DNA of 64,000 nt from CAWJJM01 sp963843275 (GTDB lineage: Bacteria > Acidobacteriota > Thermoanaerobaculia > Multivoradales > JBCCEF01): assembly GCA_963843275.1 (NCBI GenBank), contig CAWJJM010000010.1, positions 62,001-126,000 on the forward strand, written 5' to 3'. Positions 19,234 to 28,123 of the stretch are shown in pieces; position 1 is the first letter of the stretch; each line of letters starts with the position of its first letter. The notes beneath the pieces were generated by a model, which was not told the origin of the DNA, did no database searches, and saw nothing but the letters and a program-made list of their open reading frames with translations. The translations under genes and the position numbers were made by a program.

Positions 19234-20510
19234 CGCTGCGACGCGAGCAGGGGAGGGAGGCAGAACGGCACGGCGAGGACGAACACGGCCAGGCGCTGCA
19301 CCTCGGTGTCGCCCCAGTTGTTCTCGAACAGTCCGGCCAGGTTGAAGGCGACCAGCGCCAGCACCACGCCGAGGTGCAGGTCGGCGCGCGGTCCGTCGCG
19401 GCCGCCCTCGCGGCGGTAGAGGCGCCAGGCGGCGAGCAGCGCCAGCGCCGTCATCGCCAGGTAGGCGGCGAGCCCCGGAAGCCCGCGCTCGGCGGCGAGC
19501 TGGAGGAAGGTGTCGTGGAGGTGGGGGACGTCGTAGCGCGGCGCGCTGGGAGGGCGGTAGATCGGATAGCGCACCGCTGCCATGTCGGGCCCGATGCCGG
19601 TCAGCGGGCGCTCGGCGACCATCTCGAGCGCCGCCTCGGTCATGCACAGCCGGTCGTAGTTCGAGGGATCCGAGAGGTCGCCGATCGACCGCAGGCGCCC
19701 GACGACCGAGACCGGCGCCAGCAGCACGAACAGCGCCGCGGCCGGGACCAGGGCGAGCAACGCCCGCGGCGAGCGCAGGCCGAGGGCGAGGGTCAGGGCC
19801 ACCGCGACGGCGATCCAGGCGCTGCGGGTGAGCGAGCCCACCAGCGCCGCGTTGATCGCCACCACCGCGAGGAAGCGCCAGGCCATCCCCCACCGTCCCC
19901 CCGGCGCCCGGCCGCGACCCAGGCGGTGGGGGCCGAAGAGCAGCGCCGCGACGCCCAGCAGGTCGGCGAGCAGCAGGAAGCCGGCGAAGGTCATCCAGTG
20001 CGAGAACGGCCCGCGGATGCGGCGGTCGAGCTGGCCGTAGTCGCCGAGGTACTGGGCGAGCCCCCACAGCGCCACCAGCGCCGAGACCATCACCACCCCG
20101 TCGACCACCCGCCGCACGTCGCGCTCGTCGCGCAGCAGCAGCAGGCCGAGCGGCAGGGTGACGAGGACGAACAGCTCGCCGAAGGCGCGCACGCTGTGGC
20201 CCGGGTCCGTGGAGGCGGCGATCGCCACCGCCAACGCCAGCACGTAGAGGCCGAGCGCGACGAGCAGGGCGCGGCGCGCCCGCGGCAGCGCCACCTGAGG
20301 CGCCAGCCGCTCCGCACCGCGTCGCGCCACCAGCCAGCCGGTGGCCAGCACGGTCAGCCCGGCGAGAGTGTTCGACAGCGCGATGCCGAAGAGGGTGTAG
20401 AGGTGCCCCGCGTAGAGCCAGAAGGCGACGCGGCCGGCGCGTCCCGTGGCCGGCGCGGCGGGGGACGGCGCAGCGGCGTCGCGGGGGGGCTCGGCGAGGG
20501 GGGCGGCCAT
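19230..20510 (-). CDS. O-antigen ligase/polymerase-like membrane protein (Wzy_C/RfaL family)
   Basis: The 426-residue protein is almost entirely hydrophobic, with about 10-12 membrane segments. It has the family pattern in its second half: GSLTRSAWIAVAVAL, then a large periplasmic loop with MVAERPLTGIGPDM and HLHDTFLQLAAERGLPG, followed by the final helices. Members join O-antigen or other glycans to lipid A core or polymerise repeat units at the periplasmic face. It lies 62 bases after the Trm112-like gene and is separated from the main polysaccharide region further along. Ligase and polymerase cannot be told apart from sequence alone. Confidence 0.82.
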   Translation of the reverse strand: MAAPLAEPPRDAAAPSPAAPATGRAGRVAFWLYAGHLYTLFGIALSNTLAGLTVLATGWLVARRGAERLAPQVALPRARRALLVALGLYVLALAVAIAASTDPGHSVRAFGELFVLVTLPLGLLLLRDERDVRRVVDGVVMVSALVALWGLAQYLGDYGQLDRRIRGPFSHWMTFAGFLLLADLLGVAALLFGPHRLGRGRAPGGRWGMAWRFLAVVAINAALVGSLTRSAWIAVAVALTLALGLRSPRALLALVPAAALFVLLAPVSVVGRLRSIGDLSDPSNYDRLCMTEAALEMVAERPLTGIGPDMAAVRYPIYRPPSAPRYDVPHLHDTFLQLAAERGLPGLAAYLAMTALALLAAWRLYRREGGRDGPRADLHLGVVLALVAFNLAGLFENNWGDTEVQRLAVFVLAVPFCLPPLLASQR

Positions 20511-20572
20511 GGCGGGGCGGGGGTCGGGCTCCCGCGCCGCGGTGACCGGTGGCGTGCGCCCCGCCGCGCGGT

Positions 20573-20824
20573 TCAGCGGCCGATCGCCGAGGCGGGCAAC
20601 GCCTCGTCGATCAGCATGATCGGGATGTCCGAGACCACCGGGTACACCAGCTCCGACAGGGCGCAGAAGAGGCCCTGCTCGACCACCGGCTCCTCGTCGC
20701 GGAAGTGCTCGCGGTACTTCTCGCGCAGCATCTGGCGCACGTCCTCCGGGAGCTCGACCACCTCGAGCTCGCCCTTGGTCTTGGGACAGACCAGGATCTC
20801 GAGCAGCTCGGGATCGACCGCCAT
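20573..20824 (-). CDS. Trm112/UPF0434-like small protein
   Basis: The 83-residue protein has the family frame: MAVDPELLEILVCPKTKGEL at the start and LVYPVVSDIPIMLIDEALP at the end. Typical Trm112/YcaR proteins carry a CPxC zinc half-site. Here only the first Cys is present (CPKT), so zinc binding is doubtful. The family often acts as a methyltransferase partner or a small stabilising subunit. It begins 8 bases after the rpmB stop and probably shares its transcript. Confidence 0.8.
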   Translation of the reverse strand: MAVDPELLEILVCPKTKGELEVVELPEDVRQMLREKYREHFRDEEPVVEQGLFCALSELVYPVVSDIPIMLIDEALPASAIGR

Positions 20825-20832
20825 GGGAGGCG

Positions 20833-21057
20833 CTAGGAGGTGGCCTCGTCGGGTTTCCAGGTCCGCACCGGGGGCTTGATCACCCGGCCGCTGCGGATGC
20901 AGCGGGTGCAGGCGTAGACCCGTCGCGGAACGCCGTCGACGAGGGCGTGGACCTTCTGCAGGTTCGGCCGGAAGGGCCGGCTGGTCACGTTGTGGGCATG
21001 GCTGACCGTCCGTCCGAAGGTGGTCGCCTTGCCGCAGAATTCACACTGTTTGGACAT
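20833..21057 (-). CDS. rpmB: Large ribosomal subunit protein bL28
   Basis: From MSKQCEFCGKATTFGR the protein has 74 residues with the bL28 core NVTSRPFRPNLQKV. It carries two cysteine pairs, CEFC near the start and CTRC near residue 51, i.e. the zinc-ribbon (C+) form. An in-frame ATG eight codons upstream is rejected because conservation begins at MSKQC and GAGAGATC precedes it as a ribosome site. It is a component of the 50S subunit. Confidence 0.95.
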   Translation of the reverse strand: MSKQCEFCGKATTFGRTVSHAHNVTSRPFRPNLQKVHALVDGVPRRVYACTRCIRSGRVIKPPVRTWKPDEATS

Positions 21058-21099
21058 GATCTCTCGACTCCTCGGTGCCATCGCTCACAAGGACGCGCA

Positions 21100-21128
21100 A
21101 ATGTAGCAGGGTACGGCCCGATCCGCAA
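21100..21128 (-). promoter_or_regulatory. Promoter for rpmB and downstream gene
   Basis: On the minus strand TTGCGG (21123-21128) and TACATT (21100-21105) are separated by exactly 17 bases. The -10 matches four of six consensus bases. The transcript would start near 21093, about 36 bases before the rpmB ATG. Confidence 0.5.
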
Positions 21129-21135
21129 GGCTCTC

Positions 21136-21200
21136 GGGCGCGGGAAGCGGGGGCTCCCGCGCTGTTCAACCCGACTCCGCGGCGGCCTCTTCCCGCGCCC
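21136..21200 (-). terminator. Inverted repeat just downstream of rel
   Basis: A perfect 12-base inverted repeat (21136-21147 with 21189-21200, GGGCGCGGGAAG type) encloses a 41-base loop directly after the rel stop. There is no clear U-run, so it may be a terminator or an RNA-stabilising stem rather than a classic intrinsic terminator. Confidence 0.35.
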
Positions 21201-21202
21201 CC

Positions 21203-23452
21203 TCAGCCGGCCTCCGAGCCCAGGTGGGAGCCGCTCATGCGGCGGTCGACGCGCAGCACGCCGGGCAGCGTGCGCACCCGGCGCAGGATGCGCTCGAGGT
21301 GCTTGCGGTCGCGCACCTGCAGAGTGACGTCGATCAGGCCGCGTCCGGACTCGACCGTCTCGGCCTCGATCTGGGCGATGTTCGACTCCTGGCTGGCGAT
21401 CGCCTCGGCCAGCCGGGCGAGCATGCCCGGACGGTCCTGGGTCTCGACCACCAGGGCGATCCGGTAGCTGTCGGAGCGGTCGCGCGCGCGCCCCCACTCC
21501 ACCGCGATCTCGCGCTCCGGGTGGTAGAGCAGGTTCTGCACGTTGGGGCAGTCGACCGAGTGCACCGAGACGCCACGACCGCGGGTGACGAAGCCCACGA
21601 TGTCGTCGCCCGGCAGCGGGTTGCAGCACTTGGCGAGGTAGGCCAGCAGGTCGTCGTGCCCCTTGACCACGATCGGCCCGGGGGTGCTGCGGAACGGCAG
21701 GATGCGGGTCATCGCGTCGCGCAGCTTGCCGCCGGCGGTCTCCTCCCCGGGCTCGGTGACCTCGCCGCCGGGGAGGACCCGCTCGAGGAGCTTGCGGGCC
21801 TCCAGCTTGCCGAAGCCGATGCGGCTCAGCAGCTCCTCGTCGCCCGGGATGCCGTCGGACTCGAGGAGCGCGACGAGCTCGGGACGCTCGAGGACCTTCT
21901 TGGCGCTGGTGCCGTACCGCCGCGCCTCCTTCTCCAGCAGCCGGCGGCCGATCTCCACCGCGCGCTTCTTCTGCTCGGTGTTGAGCCAGCCGCGGATCTT
22001 CGCCTTGGCCCGCGAGGTGACCACGAACCCCAGCCAGTCGCGGCTCGGGTTGCGGCTCGGGTTGGTGAGGATCTCGACCATGTCGCCGTTCGACAGCTCG
22101 GTGCGCAGCGGCACCAGCCGGCCGTTGACCCGCGCCCCGGCGCAGTGGTGGCCGACCTCGGTGTGCACCTTGTAGGCGAAGTCGAGCGGCGTGGCGCCGC
22201 GGGGGAAGGCGAAGACCGCGCCCTTGGGGGTGAAGACGTAGACCTCGTCCGGGTAGAGGTCGATCTTCAGGGTGGTCATGAAGGTGCGCGGATCGTGGAC
22301 GTCCTGCGAGCTCGAGGAGCTGGCGCAGCCAGAGGATGTTGGGGTCGCCCTGCCAGCGGTCGGCGGTGTCGCTCTCCTTGTACTGCCAGTGGGCGGCGAT
22401 CCCCTCCTCGGCGACCAGGTCCATCTCGCGGGTGCGGATCTGCACCTCGAACGTGCTGGCCCCGCTCGCCCACCACGGTGGTGTGGAGCGACTGGTAGCC
22501 GTTCGGCTTGGGCATCGGCGATGTAGTCCTTGAAGCGCCCCATGATCGGCCGCCAGGTCTGGTGCACGATGCCCAGCGCGGCGTAGGTGTCCCGCTCGCG
22601 CTCGGTGATGATGCGGAAGGCCAGGTAGTCGTAGAGCTGCGAGATGTCGATGCCCTGGCGGCGCAGCTTCTGGTAGATCGAGTAGTAGCGCTTGACCCGG
22701 AAGGTGATCTCGGCCTCGATGCCGGCCTGGTCGAGGGCCTCGACCAGGCGCTCGCGGATGCGCCGGATGGTGCCCTGCCCGACCTTGATCTCCTGCTGGA
22801 TCTTCGAGTGCAGCTCGGAGAACTGGAGCGGGTAGAGGTAGAAGAAGGCGAGGTCCTCGAGGTCGCCCTTGACCCGGCTCATCCCCAGCCGGTGGGCCAG
22901 CGGGGCGTAGATCTCCAGCGTCTCGCGCGAGATCCGCCGCCGCGCCTCCGGCGGCAGGTGCTCGAGCGTCTGCATGTTGTGCAGCCGGTCGGCGAGCTTG
23001 ACGAGCACCACCCGGACGTCCTTGGCCGACGCCAGGATCATCTTGCGGAAGGTCTCCGCCTGCGCCTCGTCGCGCCGCACGTACTCGTGGCGGCCGATCT
23101 TGGTGACGCCGTCGACCAGCTCGGCGATCTCCTCGCCGAAGCGCTCGGCGAGCACCTCGCGGGTGGTCAGGGTGTCCTCGAGGACGTCGTGCAGCAGGCC
23201 GACCGCCACGCACAGATGGTCGAAGTGCAGGTCGGCGAGCAGCCAGGCCACGTTGACCGGGTGGGTGAAGTAGGGCTCGCCGGAGCGCCGCCGCTGCCCG
23301 GCGTGCATCTCCTCGGAGAACTCGTAGACCGAGCGCAGCAGGTCCTCGTCGTAGACCCGGCCGCGGGCCTCCAGGCGGCGCAGGATGTCCTCGAGGCCTC
23401 CGGCCCGCTGCGCCGCCACCGGCGGCTTGATCTTGGTCCTCGCCCGCGCCAT
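21203..23452 (-). CDS. rel: Bifunctional (p)ppGpp synthetase/hydrolase (three compensating indels in this sequence)
   Basis: About 748 residues after correction. The order is HD hydrolase (about 45-200, with YFTHPVNVAWLLAD and an intact HDVLEDT), synthetase (about 230-345, RVKRYYSIYQKLRRQGID then the MPKPNGYQSLHTTVV block), TGS (VYVFTPKGAVFAFPRGATP), a Cys-containing zinc-finger region (AKCCNPLPGDDIVGF, VDCPNV) and a C-terminal ACT domain. It makes and degrades the stringent-response alarmone. Between 22310 and 22515 the sequence has three single extra bases, so the middle is read in three frames before returning to the original one. A decayed gene would not restore its frame this way. Confidence 0.93.
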   Translation of the reverse strand: MARARTKIKPPVAAQRAGGLEDILRRLEARGRVYDEDLLRSVYEFSEEMHAGQRRRSGEPYFTHPVNVAWLLADLHFDHLCVAVGLLHDVLEDTLTTREVLAERFGEEIAELVDGVTKIGRHEYVRRDEAQAETFRKMILASAKDVRVVLVKLADRLHNMQTLEHLPPEARRRISRETLEIYAPLAHRLGMSRVKGDLEDLAFFYLYPLQFSELHSKIQQEIKVGQGTIRRIRERLVEALDQAGIEAEITFRVKRYYSIYQKLRRQGIDISQLYDYLAFRIITERERDTYAALGIVHQTWRPIMGRFKDYIADAQAERLPVAPHHRGGRAGPARSRCRSAPARWTWSPRRGSPPTGSTRRATPPTAGRATPTSSGCASSSSSQDVHDPRTFMTTLKIDLYPDEVYVFTPKGAVFAFPRGATPLDFAYKVHTEVGHHCAGARVNGRLVPLRTELSNGDMVEILTNPSRNPSRDWLGFVVTSRAKAKIRGWLNTEQKKRAVEIGRRLLEKEARRYGTSAKKVLERPELVALLESDGIPGDEELLSRIGFGKLEARKLLERVLPGGEVTEPGEETAGGKLRDAMTRILPFRSTPGPIVVKGHDDLLAYLAKCCNPLPGDDIVGFVTRGRGVSVHSVDCPNVQNLLYHPEREIAVEWGRARDRSDSYRIALVVETQDRPGMLARLAEAIASQESNIAQIEAETVESGRGLIDVTLQVRDRKHLERILRRVRTLPGVLRVDRRMSGSHLGSEAG

Positions 23453-23527
23453 GAGCCCCCGTGCCGCGCCACCGCGCGGGGCCGGGAGGGAGACCCGCCC
23501 CGCCGGGAGCGCCGGGAGGAAGCGACC

Positions 23528-23533
23528 ATTATA
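23528..23533 (-). promoter_or_regulatory. Candidate -10 element upstream of rel
   Basis: A perfect TATAAT on the minus strand about 75 bases before the rel ATG, in an otherwise GC-rich spacer. No good -35 hexamer is seen at 16-18 bases, so support rests on the -10 alone. The rest of the 233-base gap between rel and secF holds only GC-rich inverted repeats. Confidence 0.4.
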
Positions 23534-23655
23534 CGGTCACGCCATCCCCTCCCGCCCCTTCTGCAAGAGGAAGGCCCGCCGCGGAAGGGCGCGGCGGGGG
23601 CGCAGGCGCGCCGCCCGCGGGCAGGGACGGACCCGGCGGCGGCAGCGCCGGGCGG

Positions 23656-23673
23656 GACCGGGCACGCCCGGTC
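23656..23673 (-). terminator. Hairpin downstream of secF
   Basis: GACCGGGC and GCCCGGTC form an 8-base perfect stem with a tiny loop, 13 bases beyond the secF stop. It may end the lolA-tgt-yajC-secDF transcript. It lacks a U-run. Confidence 0.35.
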
Positions 23674-23685
23674 GGGGGACCGCGC

Positions 23686-24916
23686 CTAGGAGGCCTTGCG
23701 GCTGCTCCCGCGCCCGTTCGCGGTCGCCCGCGACGTCGCCGCGCCGCGCCGGCGCGCGCCGCCGCGGCTGCTGCCGAACAGCTGCTCCCAGAGCAGCGCG
23801 AAGGGGCTGGCGATGTAGATCGACGAGTAGGTGCCGACGAACACGCCCACCGTCATCACGAAGGAGAAGCCGCGCAGGACGTCGCCGCCCAGGGCGAGCA
23901 ACGAGCCGACCGCCAGCAGGGTCGTGCCGGAGGTCAGGACGGTGCGCGACAGCGTCTGGTTGAGGCTTTCGTTCATCACCTCGACCAGCGGCCGCTGCGG
24001 GGTCTTGCGCATGTTCTCGCGCACCCGGTCGAAGATGACGACGGTGTCGTTGACCGAGTAGCCGACCAGGGTCAGGAAGGCGGCGATCGTGGTCAGGTTG
24101 AACTCGAAGCCGAAGAGGGCGAACAGGCCCAGGCAGACCAGGACGTCGTGGATCGACGCCATCAGGGCGCCGATGCCGAAGCGCAGCTCGAAGCGCAGCC
24201 AGATGTAGCCCATCATGCCGAGCAGCGACAGGAGCACCGCCAGGATGCCCTTCTCGCGCAGCTCGCGGCCCATCTGCGGGCCGACGTTCTCCACCCCGAC
24301 GACCGCGAAGTTGCCGAGCTGCGCCCGCTCGCGCAGCACCGACAGCGCCGCCGGGCTCACCCCGGGCACCGCGCCCACCTGCTCCCAGCGACGCGAGGAT
24401 GCCCTCGCGGCGGCGGACGTCGAGGATCGACTCGGCGATCCCCTGGTAGTGGGCCTGCGCCTCCTCGGCGCCCTGCGACGCCACCTGGTCCGGGTCGGCC
24501 GCCCGCAGCGCCGCGGCGAGGGCGTCGGCGCCGTCGCGGTTGACGTCGAGCGGCTTGTCCATCCCCTGGTTGTAGACCTTGTCGAGGGCGCCGACGATGG
24601 CGTCGCGGCTCCCCTCCTCGCTGCCCTCGGCCACCGGGGTCTTGACCAGGACCTCGTGCTCCCCGGCCTCGCCGAAGCGCTGCAGCATGGCCTCGCGGAA
24701 GCCGGCCCCCTCCACCACCTTGCGGAGCTGGTCGACCTTCGGCTCCTCGGCGAAGCGCAGGGTGAGCTGCGTGCCGCCGGCGAAGTCGATGCCCAGGTTG
24801 AGCTTGCCGTGCACGAAGACCGCGAAGATGCCGACCAGGACCAGGGCCACCGAGACCACGATCCAGAACTTCCGGTACTTCATGAAGTCGATGTGGGTGT
24901 CTTGGAAGATCTTCAA
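23686..24916 (-). CDS. secF: Protein translocase subunit SecF (one frameshift in this sequence)
   Basis: About 409 residues with one base removed. The N-terminal part (24916 to about 24390) has the first helix and the family motif LNLGIDFAGGTQLTLRF. The C-terminal part (about 24390 to 23686) carries the remaining membrane segments with FEFNLTTIAAFLTLVGYSVN, DTVVIFDRVREN and NESLNQTLSRTVLTSGTTLL. A single extra base near 24390 breaks the frame; removing it gives GILASWEQVGAVPGVSP, a natural join. SecDF uses the proton gradient to pull exported proteins through SecYEG. It lies 40 bases after secD. Confidence 0.93.
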
Positions 24917-24956
24917 TGTCCGCTCCTTGACGCGGATGAGAGTCCGGGATCGGGCC

Positions 24957-26537
24957 TCAGATCGAGAGGCTCTCGACGCGCTGGCGGCGCGAGAGCACCA
25001 GGTCGTAGATCCAGCGGCTGACGAAGACCGCCGTGAACACGGAGGCGAGGATGCCGATCGACAGGGTCACCGCGAAGCCGCGGATCGGTCCGGTGCCGAA
25101 CTGGAACAGGAACAGGGCGGCGATCAGCGTCGTGACGTTGGCGTCGAGGATCGACGACAGCGCCTTGGCGAACCCGGCGTCGATCGCCGAGCGCACCGTC
25201 TTGCCCGCCCGCAGCTCCTCCTTGATGCGCTCGAACACCAGCACGTTGGCGTCGACCGCCATGCCGATGGTGAGCACGATGCCGGCGATGCCGGGCAGCG
25301 TCAGCGTCGCCCCGAAGTAGGCGAGCGCGCCGAAGATCAGCACGATGTTGATGCCCAGGGCGAGGATCGCGTTGACGCCCGAGAGCCGGTAGACCACCAG
25401 CATGCACAGCACCACGAGGATGGAGCCGATCAGGCCGGCCCGCAGGCCCTGGCGGATCGAGTCGCGGCCCAGCGACGGGCCGACGGTGCGCTCCTCCAGG
25501 TAGGTGATGCCGGCCGGCAGGGCGCCGGAGCGCAGCACCAGCGACAGATCCTCGACCTCCTGCTGCGTGAAGTTGCCGCGGATGACGCCCTGGTCGCGGA
25601 TCTGGTCCTCGATGACCGGCGCCGAGACGACGCGGTGGTCGAGGATGATCGCCAGGCCACGGCCGATGTTGGCGCCGGTCGCCTCGCCGAAGATGCGCCC
25701 GCCCTCGGCGGAGAAGGTGAAGTGGACCACCGGCTCGTTGAACTGCCCCAGGCTGGGACGGGCGTTCTTGAGCTCGCGGCCGGTCACCACCGAGCGCCGC
25801 TGCACGGCGTAGTACTGGGTGCCGATCTTGCGGCCTTCCGAGGAGGTGATGTCGCCGTCCAGGATCTCGACGTCCGGCGGCAGCGTGCCGTGGTAGTGCT
25901 CGAGGATCGCATCCCGGCTGGGCAGCCCGCGGCCCCCGGCCTCGGGGTACTCGGTGATGCGGAACTCGAGGAAGGCGGTGTTCTTGATCAGCTCGCGGAT
26001 GCGCTCCGGGTCGTCGACGCCGGGCAGCTGCACCACGATGCGGTCGGAGTTGCCGAGCTGCTGGGTGACCGGCTCGGTCACCCCGTACGCGTCGATGCGG
26101 TTGCGGATCGTCTGCAACGCCTGCCGCACCGCCATGTCGCGGGTCTGGCTGACGTAGGCCGACTTCATCCGGAAGGTGGCCTGGTCACCGCTCCAGTCCC
26201 AGCTCCACGCCTGCTCGCCCAGCGAGTCGACCCCCACCTTGTCGATCGCCTGCCGGCTGTCGGCGGGCACGCCCCCGACCACCACCGTGTCGTCGTCGCC
26301 GCGGCGCACCTGGGCGCCGGTCAGACCCGCCTCCTGGGCGGCCTGGCTCAGCCGGTCGACGGCGCGGTCGAGCTCGCTCACCACGGCGTCCTGCGTCTTG
26401 ACCTGGAGCACCAGGTGCATGCCGCCCTGCAGGTCGAGCCCCAGCTTGAGCTTCTCCGAGAGCGGCCACGCGGAGATGGCGAACAGCGCCACCACCGCGA
26501 GGATCAGCAGACCGCGGTAGAGAAGACTCCGGTTCAC
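24957..26537 (-). CDS. secD: Protein translocase subunit SecD
   Basis: The 526-residue protein begins at a GTG preceded by GGAGG. It has the first helix (LLYRGLLILAVVALFAISAW), the SecD signature LKLGLDLQGGMHLVLQV, a periplasmic region and a C-terminal five-helix block (LGINIVLIFGALAYFGATLT, GIAGIVLTIGMAVDANVLVF, ERIKEELRAG, DANVTTLIAALFLF, GFAVTLSIGILASVFTAVF). The length is normal. Its GTG overlaps the yajC stop as GTGA, so the two are translationally coupled. Confidence 0.95.
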   Translation of the reverse strand: MNRSLLYRGLLILAVVALFAISAWPLSEKLKLGLDLQGGMHLVLQVKTQDAVVSELDRAVDRLSQAAQEAGLTGAQVRRGDDDTVVVGGVPADSRQAIDKVGVDSLGEQAWSWDWSGDQATFRMKSAYVSQTRDMAVRQALQTIRNRIDAYGVTEPVTQQLGNSDRIVVQLPGVDDPERIRELIKNTAFLEFRITEYPEAGGRGLPSRDAILEHYHGTLPPDVEILDGDITSSEGRKIGTQYYAVQRRSVVTGRELKNARPSLGQFNEPVVHFTFSAEGGRIFGEATGANIGRGLAIILDHRVVSAPVIEDQIRDQGVIRGNFTQQEVEDLSLVLRSGALPAGITYLEERTVGPSLGRDSIRQGLRAGLIGSILVVLCMLVVYRLSGVNAILALGINIVLIFGALAYFGATLTLPGIAGIVLTIGMAVDANVLVFERIKEELRAGKTVRSAIDAGFAKALSSILDANVTTLIAALFLFQFGTGPIRGFAVTLSIGILASVFTAVFVSRWIYDLVLSRRQRVESLSI

Positions 26538-26866
26538 GTCGTCCTCCCGGGTTCGGCCTCGCCCTCGAGACCGGCGATGGCCGACTTGGCCACCTTGATC
26601 TTCAGGTTGTCGGCGACCTTCAGGATCACCGTGCCTCCCTCCACGGCGGCGACCTCGCCGTAGATCCCGCCGTTGGTCACCACGCGGTCGCCCCGCTTGA
26701 GGGCCTCGATGACCTTCTGCAGCGCCTTCTGACGCTTGCGCACCGGCCAGATGAGGAGGAAGTAGAAGATGGCGAAGATGCCGAGCATCGGCAGCAGGCT
26801 GAGCCAGAACTTGCCGGGCTCGCCCTGGCCGCCGAGTTGGGCGAGAAGGGTGAAGGCGGTATTCAT
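26534..26866 (-). CDS. yajC: Sec translocase accessory protein YajC
   Basis: The 110-residue protein has one membrane helix (MLGIFAIFYFLLIWPVRKRQ), followed by the family motif LKRGDRVVTNGGIYGEVAAV and a charged tail. It joins SecDF at the inner membrane. Its ATG overlaps the tgt stop as ATGA and its stop overlaps the secD start as GTGA. Confidence 0.95.
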   Translation of the reverse strand: MNTAFTLLAQLGGQGEPGKFWLSLLPMLGIFAIFYFLLIWPVRKRQKALQKVIEALKRGDRVVTNGGIYGEVAAVEGGTVILKVADNLKIKVAKSAIAGLEGEAEPGRTT

Positions 26867-28110
26867 CTTTCGAAGCTCCTGGTTGGTCGCTCCGGCGCTC
26901 CTGCGCCAGCTTCTCTCTGAGATCCGCGGGATTTCGGAGCCGCCCGGGGGGCCCTGCCGGCGTGTCCCGCGCCCGGGAGCACGGCACCGGGCGCCGGCCG
27001 CGGGCGCTCGGAAGGCGCCGGAGCGGCGCTCTCCACGGGCGATCCGGACACGATAGCTTGGCGGAGATCCGCCATGAAGTCAAGGTAGAAGCGGAGGTTG
27101 TGCAGCGTCGCCAGCACCGCCCCGGTGAGCTCGCCGGCGCGCACCAGGTGGTGCAGGAAGGCGCGCGAGACACGCCGGCAGGCCGGGCAGCCGCAGCCCT
27201 CCTCCACCGGCGCCGGGTCCTCCCGGTAGCGGGCGTTCTTGATCTTCAGCGGCCCACCGCGGGTGAACAGCACCCCGTGGCGGGCGTTGCGCGCCGGCAG
27301 GACGCAGTCGAACAGGTCGATCCCCTGCGCCACCGCGTGGGCGATGTCCTCGGGATAGCCGACGCCCATCAGGTAGCGCGGCCGGTCGGCCGGCAGCCGC
27401 GGCGCCGTCCACTCCACCACCGCACGCCGCAGCTCGGCGGGCTCGCCGACGCTCACCCCTCCGATGGCGAAACCGTCGAAGGGCAGCGCGGCGAGCTCGT
27501 CGGCGGCCCGGGCGCGCAGCGCCGGCAGGGTCGAGCCCTGGACGATGCCGAACAGGCCGCCGCGCCAACCCTCGCCGCGCCAGCGCTCGGCGGCCGCGAG
27601 CGAGCGCTCCGCCCAGCCGCGGGTGCGGCGCCAGGCCGCCTCGGCCGCCGCCGGCGCCACCGGCCACGGCGGACACTCGTCGAGCACCATCGCCACGTCG
27701 ACCCCCAGCGCCGCCTGCATCCGCACCACGCCCTCCGGCGTGAAACGCAGCTCGGCGCCGTCGAGGTGGCTGCGGAAGGTGACCCCGGCGTCGTCGACGC
27801 GGCGCAGCCCGGCGAGGCTCCACACCTGGAAGCCGCCGGAGTCGGTGAGCAGCGGGCCGCGCCAGCCGGTGAAGGCGTGCAGGCCGCCGAGCCGCTCCAC
27901 CGCCTCGACGCCGGGGCGCAGCGCCAGGTGGTAGAGGTTGGCGAGGAGGATCGAGGCGCCGGCCTCCTCCAGGGCGTCGGGGCCGACGCCCTTGACCGCG
28001 CCCAGCGTGCCCACCGGCATGAAGGCCGGCGTCTCCACGTCGCCGTGCGGCGTGCTCAGGGTGCCGCGGCGGGCGGCGCCGCTCGTCGCGGTGATGCGGA
28101 ACGGGAGCAA
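26863..28110 (-). CDS. tgt: Queuine tRNA-ribosyltransferase
   Basis: The enzyme swaps guanine 34 for the queuosine precursor preQ1 in GUN tRNAs. Visible motifs are LLTDSGGFQVWSLAGLR (general-base Asp), LDECPPWP, GIVQGS, GGVSVGEP, LFDCVLPARNARHG (nucleophilic Asp), and the zinc site CGCPACRR with a His about 25 residues later. Homology starts at FRITATSGAARRGTL, so a TTG at 28110 is proposed as the start (415 residues). The upstream ATG at 28251 lies inside lolA in another frame. After QAIVSG about 55 Pro/Arg/Ala-rich residues extend beyond the usual C-terminus and reach the yajC start. Confidence 0.92.
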   Translation of the reverse strand: MLPFRITATSGAARRGTLSTPHGDVETPAFMPVGTLGAVKGVGPDALEEAGASILLANLYHLALRPGVEAVERLGGLHAFTGWRGPLLTDSGGFQVWSLAGLRRVDDAGVTFRSHLDGAELRFTPEGVVRMQAALGVDVAMVLDECPPWPVAPAAAEAAWRRTRGWAERSLAAAERWRGEGWRGGLFGIVQGSTLPALRARAADELAALPFDGFAIGGVSVGEPAELRRAVVEWTAPRLPADRPRYLMGVGYPEDIAHAVAQGIDLFDCVLPARNARHGVLFTRGGPLKIKNARYREDPAPVEEGCGCPACRRVSRAFLHHLVRAGELTGAVLATLHNLRFYLDFMADLRQAIVSGSPVESAAPAPSERPRPAPGAVLPGAGHAGRAPRAAPKSRGSQREAGAGAPERPTRSFER

Positions 28111-28123
28111 CGGCCGGCCGGGC

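Noticed and set aside
21203..23452. rel as a pseudogene
   Set aside because: The three indels cancel, all conserved blocks are intact, and rel is a core gene; sequence error is more likely.
24380..24400. Programmed frameshift in secF
   Set aside because: No slippery heptamer or stimulatory structure is seen, secF is not known to use recoding, and the same kind of single-base error appears in many other genes here.
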